Source: Clarireedia homoeocarpa
Lineage: Eukaryota; Ascomycota; Leotiomycetes; Helotiales; Rutstroemiaceae
Assembly (NCBI GenBank): GCA_001465935.1
Contig: LNKV01000058.1
Location: 167,011-231,010, forward strand
DNA length: 64,000 nucleotides
Direction of reading: 5' to 3'
Of the stretch, positions 57,700 through 64,000 are shown one piece after another (within the stretch, counting starts at the first letter, position 1; each line of letters starts with the position of its first letter). A model generated the notes under the pieces. The model searched no databases, was not told the DNA's origin, and saw nothing but the letters and a program-made list of their open reading frames with translations. Made by a program: the position numbers and the translations under genes.

Positions 57700-59645
57700 A
57701 TGCGACATTTGGTCTTGCTCTTCCTGTTTTGCGTCTGGTTCTGTTTCAGCAATGCAGATATAGCCTTTACATGGCCAGTTGCCGGGGCCCTACTAGGCTC
57801 CGGGGACGTCACTCTCTGGTGGAAAGAAGATGGAGATGGATTGTTGATTGGTGAAATGGCTAGTCATTTGTTGGTTTTATATACAGGAAGTAATAATGTT
57901 ATGGTATGTCGTCTTTGAGTTGTCTCTCCACATATTGTTGGCCTTGGTAGGAATCGAATAATTCACTAATGTACGTCGACAGACAACGTTGAATGAATGG
58001 GCAGTTCCCATCGGATCAAACAATATAACTATACACTTGGACGCAAGTCTAGGACCTAATGCAACAAACTCTTAGTAAGAGACCTGCACTCTCTACCTTC
58101 TATGTCATGCTGATCGATTTTAGTTTCTTCGGCATCCAGTCGAACCCGATAAACAGCTCCAAATATCCATCAACTTCTGTCCCTGTTCTCACGAATTACT
58201 CTCCTCGCTTTTCGTTGACTAATATGACCGGTGCCGACTTCATTCCTTCGATCGTGGCTGCAAATGCCGTTTGTGATTCTACGGATGGCCCAGATTCGGT
58301 CATAAGAATGGAGTCAGAAGATCAAGTATCATTCAACATGCGTGTAGTATTATCTTTGTCATTGGCCCAAATAACCTCTTCTGGCGCGATTGGGAACCCA
58401 ACGCATGGAGCGGCCGTCACAAATATACCGTTGACCCCTTCCGCTTCCTTCAGCGCCACAACAACTTCAGCTATACCCTCAACGTCAACGTCAGCTCCAA
58501 CCACACCATCAGCCACCTCAACACCCACCCCAACAATCTCCCCTGAACCCCTCCCTCAAACAACCACCCCCGCCCCCTCCACCCAATCCGCCCACAAAAA
58601 AGTCATCATCGCCATCCCAGTCTCCCTCGGCGTAGCCCTTCTCCTCGGCCTCCTCATCTTCTTTTACATCCGCCATCGACGCAAGAACCCGCATCCCCCC
58701 TCCATCAAAGACAAACCCTCCACCACCTCCTCGAGCTCCATCCTGCCCTTCTTCCCACCCCCGCCCACACATCCCAACACATGGGTCGACAACTCCACTC
58801 TCAAGAACAAACGCAATCATTTCTGGTCCCGGCTCAAAGCCAAACGTCCCCGTCGTAGCGTCGCTGAACTCCCTGGTTACGAAAATCCCTCGATCCAGAA
58901 TTCTAATCCGGTTTCTATGCCCAAGTTCGCCACAAACGCGAACGCGAATGGGAATGCGAATAGAAATACAAGTACCTCCTCCCACACACCCATCCTCATC
59001 CCCTCTACTCTTCCTCATCAACCTCCCTACCCACCCCCAACATCTCATTTACCACCTCCCCCCGCCCGCCAAGTTGGTTTCACAGCCACCGGTCCCTTCC
59101 CCACCTCCTCCTCCCGGAACCCTTCTCCTTCTCCTCACCCCTATCCCTCTAAACCCCTCGCCCAGCAGCCGCAGCCGCAGCCGCAGCCGCAGCCGCAGCA
59201 AACTCCCACAATACCAACACCGGCTCCGCGTGCTGCTCCGCGCCCGAAATCACAAACCTACACCTCGGATGAGAAAACTATCCAAACCGCCACCACCGCC
59301 AGAACAGACGTCTCGGAGATCCCGTCTTCGACTGCGCTTTCGTACGAGCATATGCCCATGCCCCCGCCGCCGTTTGAATATGTAGAGGGGATGAATAGGC
59401 AGGGGCAGGGACAGGTGCAGGGCTACGCACAGCAGATGAACGGGCAGGGGGGACTCGGGCCAGGAAGGTTCAGAAGTCCGATGGCGAGGAGAGACGAGAG
59501 TGCGGCGGTGAGGGAGGCGGAGTGGAGAATTAGGGAGTTGCTTGGTGGAGGAGGGGGAAGTATAGGTTCGGGGGAAGGAGGAAGTGGTAGTGTTAGTGGA
59601 AGTGGAAGTGGGGTGGTGAGTCCGATTAGTGATGTTTCGAGATGA
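57700..59645 (+). CDS. Kre9/KNH-like single-pass surface protein
   Basis: Three exons: 57700-57903, 57983-58074 and 58124-59645, with introns of 79 and 49 nt, giving 605 residues. A signal peptide (MRHLVLLFLFCVWFCFSNAD) leads into an Ig-like Kre9/KNH-type domain: FTWPVAGALLGSGDVTLWW, LYTGSNNVMTTLNEWAVPIG, SYFFGIQSNP and PRFSLTNMTG. A Ser/Thr/Pro-rich stalk follows (about 165-225), then one membrane helix (KKVIIAIPVSLGVALLLGLL) and a basic RHRRK stop-transfer. The 370-residue cytoplasmic tail is Pro/Ser-rich, with a QPQP repeat coded by CAGCCG units at about 59165-59201 and a Gly/Ser-rich end. The layout resembles wall-integrity sensors, but no signalling domain is seen. An unrecognised intron in the last exon remains possible. 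Confidence 0.8.
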
Positions 59646-60109
59646 GGGGGTATAGTGCGGTAAGAATGTGCGATGTATTGTACAAGTGGAAGCAGAACAA
59701 AAGCATTGTGTTTCCGACGAGGAGGAGGTACGAAGAAGTAATTAACTCTACTTTCTCCAGGATACTTATACCTAAACGCCGTTTATGATTGGGATTGGGA
59801 TTGAGAACTTTCTCTTATTTACTTAGAGGGATGAATAAATAGATGGATGGAACAACAGGAACCTGGGAATGATACGATACGATACGATACGATATAATGA
59901 GATAGGGACAAATAGGTTTTATTGACCGAAACGGAATATATGTATATATAAATGACTAACTGAGCGACCGACCAACTAACGGAGATATTTATTTACTATC
60001 TCAGCTACAGAAGTCATTCGCTGGACTGGGCTGGGGTGTGTTTTTTTTTTAAAAAAAAAATATATAGCTACTGCACTGTACTTACTGTACTGTATCAGAC
60101 AGAGAGCAG
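59646..60109. other. Intergenic region bordering the AT-rich block
   Basis: Short repeats only: GATAC units (about 59871-59895), GATTGGGATTG, and poly-T followed by poly-A at about 60042-60060. Base composition is still ordinary up to about 60110. Confidence 0.6.
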
Positions 60110-63100
60110 GTTATGAACTAATCAGAAGATGATTAATTAACTTATATATTCCCTTATATTAATAACTTAAAGATTAAGTATTAAGTATATTAGAAATAGA
60201 AGTGATTTAAATAAAGTTGTTAATATATTATATTATAACTATAAGTATAACTAGCTTAAAAAAATAATTTTTTAATTACTTCCACTTTTTATATTTATAT
60301 CTCTATTTAATAAATTATAATTTTATTAATAAATATAATAACTTAATAACTATTTATTAGAATCTATTAATAAGTAGTTTAAATTAAAGAGAATATATAA
60401 GTCTTTTATTTATTAATTTACTATTAAATAGAAATAGCTTTTTAATTTAAAGAAAATATTATTATATAAATTAAAAATATATTTTTAAAAAATAGTATTA
60501 AAATCGATTATTATTTTATTAAGTAACTAGTAGTTAAATTTAAAACTTTAATAATTATAATTTATTATTATAAAAAACAATTAATATTAAAAATAAACTT
60601 TTAATCTTATATTAATAATTAGATTAAAATTATTATTTTAAAAATAGATATTTCGATTATATACTTTTTAAATAAAATATTATAATTATATTAAAATAAA
60701 ATTTAGAATTTTTTAAAAAAGATTTATAATATAAATATCTATTAAACTATTATTAACTTAGTTTTAAAGAAAATTATATATACTAGAAAATATTTAAAAG
60801 TAATAATATTTTAAAGAAATATAAAACTTTAAATAATTTATATATATAATATTTAGTTTTTATATTTTAATTAGATTATATTAATTAATAAATCTAATAA
60901 TAATAAATATATAAAAGATTAAGATTATAAATATTTAAAATATAAAAATAAAGTAATTATATATAAGTAATTATAAAGTAAAAAAAAGATTTTTATATTA
61001 TTAATATATATAATTAATAATTATATTATATTAATAACTTTTAAAAAAATTATATAATAAATATCTTTTTAATTTTTATAATTAATATATTATTTTTTTT
61101 ATATAATTTATATTTATAACTTTATTTAATTATAATAATAAATAATATATTAATCTATTATATAATTATATAAAAGATTAAAATTATTTATTTATAAAAA
61201 AGTATTTTAATTTAATATTTATTACTTTATTCTTTTAATTTAAATCTAATAAAAAAAACTTTTAAAATTTTAAAATTTTTATTCGATATTATTATTATAT
61301 AAAAAAAAACTAGTTTGATAATTATTAAAAGTTTTTAAAATAAATAGTTCGAAAAAATAATATAAATATAATAATAAAATAATAAACTTAAATTTATTTT
61401 TATAATATTAAAATTAAAGAAGTTTGAAAAAAGTTAAATATAATAATAATAAATATTTATATAATAATAAATATAAATTCTTATTTTAAATTTATTAATT
61501 TTCTTTTTAATATCTTTCTTTATATATAAATTTAATTAATTTTATTTAAACTTTTAATTCTTATATTTTCTTTTATTTCTTCTTTTTTTTTAAATATTTT
61601 AAATATTTTTAAATTCCTCTTTAAATTTATTATAATTTTATAAAAAATATTTTTTAATTAATTAATTTTTTATAAATATTTAAATTTAATAAATTCTAAA
61701 CTAATTTTATTAATCGCTTTAATAATAATTTATTAATATTATAAATATTTCTTTTAATTTATAAACTAATTATTATTATTACTTTTATTTCAAAATAATA
61801 ATAATAAAGTTGAAGAAAGATATAATAAAAGTTATTAAGTTTATAATTAAATTTATAATTAAAAAAATATATATTATTAAAATAATAAAAAATAAATTAA
61901 ATAAAGTAGTTAATATAAATATTAAAGTGGATATAATTATTAATATAGAAGATAATTAAATTAATTAAATATAATTATAAATATAGAAATAAAAGTAAAA
62001 GTAAAAATAAAAATAATTATAATTATAATTATATTTATTAAATTTATAATCTTCTTATTACTTTTTTTTAATTTTATTATATTATATTTTACTAATTATT
62101 TAATAATCTAATTATAAAGTAAAATTAATAAAATAATATTATTAATTTTAATAATTATTATTTTAATTTATATTTTTTATTTTATTTATTAAATATTATT
62201 ATTTTTATTATTATCTTTTTAAATATAATAATATATATTATAATTTATATATTTTGTATTTTTATAAATATATAATATAAAGATTTTTTAAATAATATTA
62301 TTAATTTAAAAAGTATTTTAATTAATTTAATATTTAATTATAAATTACTATTAAATTATTATATTATACTTTTTAATCTTTAGATTTAAATTATTATTAT
62401 TATTTATTACTTTTTATTTTTAATTAAATAATAAAGTAAGGTTTATATAAATTATAATTCAAATTAATTTAGATTATAATTTCTTTTTTTTAATAAATCT
62501 AATATTAACTTTTTTTTTATTTTAATTCTTTATATATTATATTACTTCGATTTTAATAATTAAATATAATTTATTATTTATCTTCTTTTTAAATATAAAA
62601 AGTTTAAAATAATCTATTATTATTATTTTAAATCGATTTTAATAATTTAATAATTTCTTTTTAATATATTAATTATAACTTTCTATAATTTATTAAAAAG
62701 ATTTAATATTAAAATCAATCTTTTTAATATTTATTATTTAATATTTAATAGAATATAATATTTAATTTTATTAATATAATAATCTAGATATTATTATTAT
62801 TAGAATTAATAATACTAATATATTATACTTTTTTAAATTACTTAATAATAAAGTAAATACTTTAGTATATTTAGTATATATATATTTTAAATATATAATT
62901 TATATAACTTTTATATATATATAAACTTTTAAAATTTTTTAACTCTTTTAGTTTTCTAATTATTAATTCTAAGAATAATATAATCTTTTATTTATAATAT
63001 ATTATTATTAAAATTTAAATTTATTATTATATTTATTTAAAATACTTTTATTATATATTTATAAACTTCTTTCTTTAAAATTTAAAAAACTATTAACTTT

Positions 63101-64000
63101 ATTTATTATTATTATTTAATATTTATAAATAAATTATTTTCTACTTTATTTTCTTATAATTTTTTTATTATTTAAACTATTTATTATTTAAATTATCTTT
63201 ATTAAATAAATTATAAATATATTATAAATATTATAAATAAAATTAAAATTATTATTAAATATATTATTAGTAAATACTTTATATTATTTATATTATAATT
63301 AATTACTTTATTTATTAAAAATATCGAATTTATTATATTTTTAAAATATTTATAATTATTAGAACTTTTATTAATATTATTAAAATAATTAATTTCAAAG
63401 ATTAATTTTATTATTATATTAAAGAAATTTAATTTAATAATTAAAAAAAACTTTTTCTTAATTTTTTTTTAAAAAGTTTTTTAAAAAACTATATAATTTT
63501 AAATTTAATAATTCGAGAATATTAGAGAACTAAATAAAGATTTCTATAATATATAAATTATATAAATTATAAAAGAAATCTCTTATAATATAATATTTAA
63601 TATATTTTTTAATAATTTTAATATAAATATAATTTTTTAAAAATATCTTTATATTTATAATAAAAAATATTAAAACTATATTTAATAATCTATTAAATAT
63701 ATATAATCAAGATTAATAATAAAATAATATTAATATTAATATTTTATTAAATTTAATTTTAACGTTTAATTATATATTAGATTTTAATTATATAAATTTA
63801 AAATAATATTTATAAAATATTAGTTTTTTTAAATTAAACTTTTTTTTTAATTATAAAGAAAAGAATTATATAATTATAGAAAAAAATATAATATAAAGAA
63901 ATATTTATTTTTTTATAAATTAAATAAAAAAATATATATTAAAAGTAAAAATATTTATTATATATAATAATTTATATATATATTTATAAAAAGAAACTTT
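60110..64000. repeat. Gene-free AT-rich block, RIP-like
   Basis: From about 60110 to the window end nearly every base is A or T, roughly nine in ten by eye. TA and AT steps dominate; CA and TG steps are almost absent, while the few C mostly sit before T or in TCGA-like contexts. No open frame of length and no rRNA, tRNA or transposon motif is visible. This is the pattern left by heavy repeat-induced point mutation (CpA to TpA) of old repeats in Pezizomycotina. Mitochondrial DNA is unlikely, because mitochondrial genes would be recognisable. The block runs off the window, so its length is unknown. Confidence 0.8.

Noticed and set aside
60110..64000. Mitochondrial DNA insertion
   Set aside because: AT content is higher than fungal mitochondrial genomes, and no mitochondrial gene, tRNA or intron motif can be read.

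Overview
The window is nuclear DNA of a filamentous ascomycete (Pezizomycotina). A plant-associated leotiomycete is my best guess, but that is inference. The evidence is many short introns (44 to about 120 nt) with GTRAGT donors and CTAAC-like branch sites, fungal-only protein families (PDR transporter, DUF7025 AAA ATPase, DUF7708/NACHT-like protein, Kre9/KNH-like surface protein), secreted plant-cell-wall hydrolases, a lone 5S rRNA gene outside an rDNA unit, and a terminal block of almost pure A/T that looks like RIP (repeat-induced point mutation). Exon junctions were worked out by hand. For every spliced model the exon lengths sum to a multiple of three and the joined frame follows the family's conserved sequence.

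Layout. 0.3-2.4 kb: AHC1-like zinc-finger protein (-). 6.1-9.0 kb: compact housekeeping group with an Alba-domain protein (+), vacuolar transporter chaperone VTC1 (-) and, divergent from it, a Tctex1 dynein light chain (+). 10.1-11.2 kb: F-box protein (+). 14.4-16.3 kb: PP2C phosphatase (+) with seven exons and a GC-AG intron. 17.7-19.3 kb: decayed gene, followed at 19.8 kb by a 5S rRNA gene. 23.0-24.0 kb: mitochondrial 2-oxoglutarate/malate-type carrier (+). 26.2-27.2 kb: isocitrate lyase/PEP-mutase family enzyme (+).

27.3-35.0 kb: a divergent pair, a DUF7708/NACHT-like protein without a P-loop (-) and a 1,106-residue DUF7025 AAA+ ATPase (+). 35.6-47.9 kb: four consecutive minus-strand genes that fit growth on plant tissue: secreted GH43-like hydrolase, small secreted Cys-rich phospholipase-A2-like protein, secreted GH28 pectinase-family enzyme and a full-length PDR multidrug transporter. 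49.2-51.8 kb: divergent Fpg-type DNA glycosylase (-) and PEX11 (+). 54.1-55.7 kb: monocarboxylate-type MFS transporter (+). 57.7-59.6 kb: Kre9-like single-pass surface protein (+). From about 60.1 kb to the end: gene-free AT-rich block.

The housekeeping genes are unrelated to each other in pathway. Two neighbourhoods may be functional units: the STAND-like/AAA pair and the wall-hydrolase/effector/efflux run. No tRNA, CRISPR, intact transposon or viral gene was recognised.
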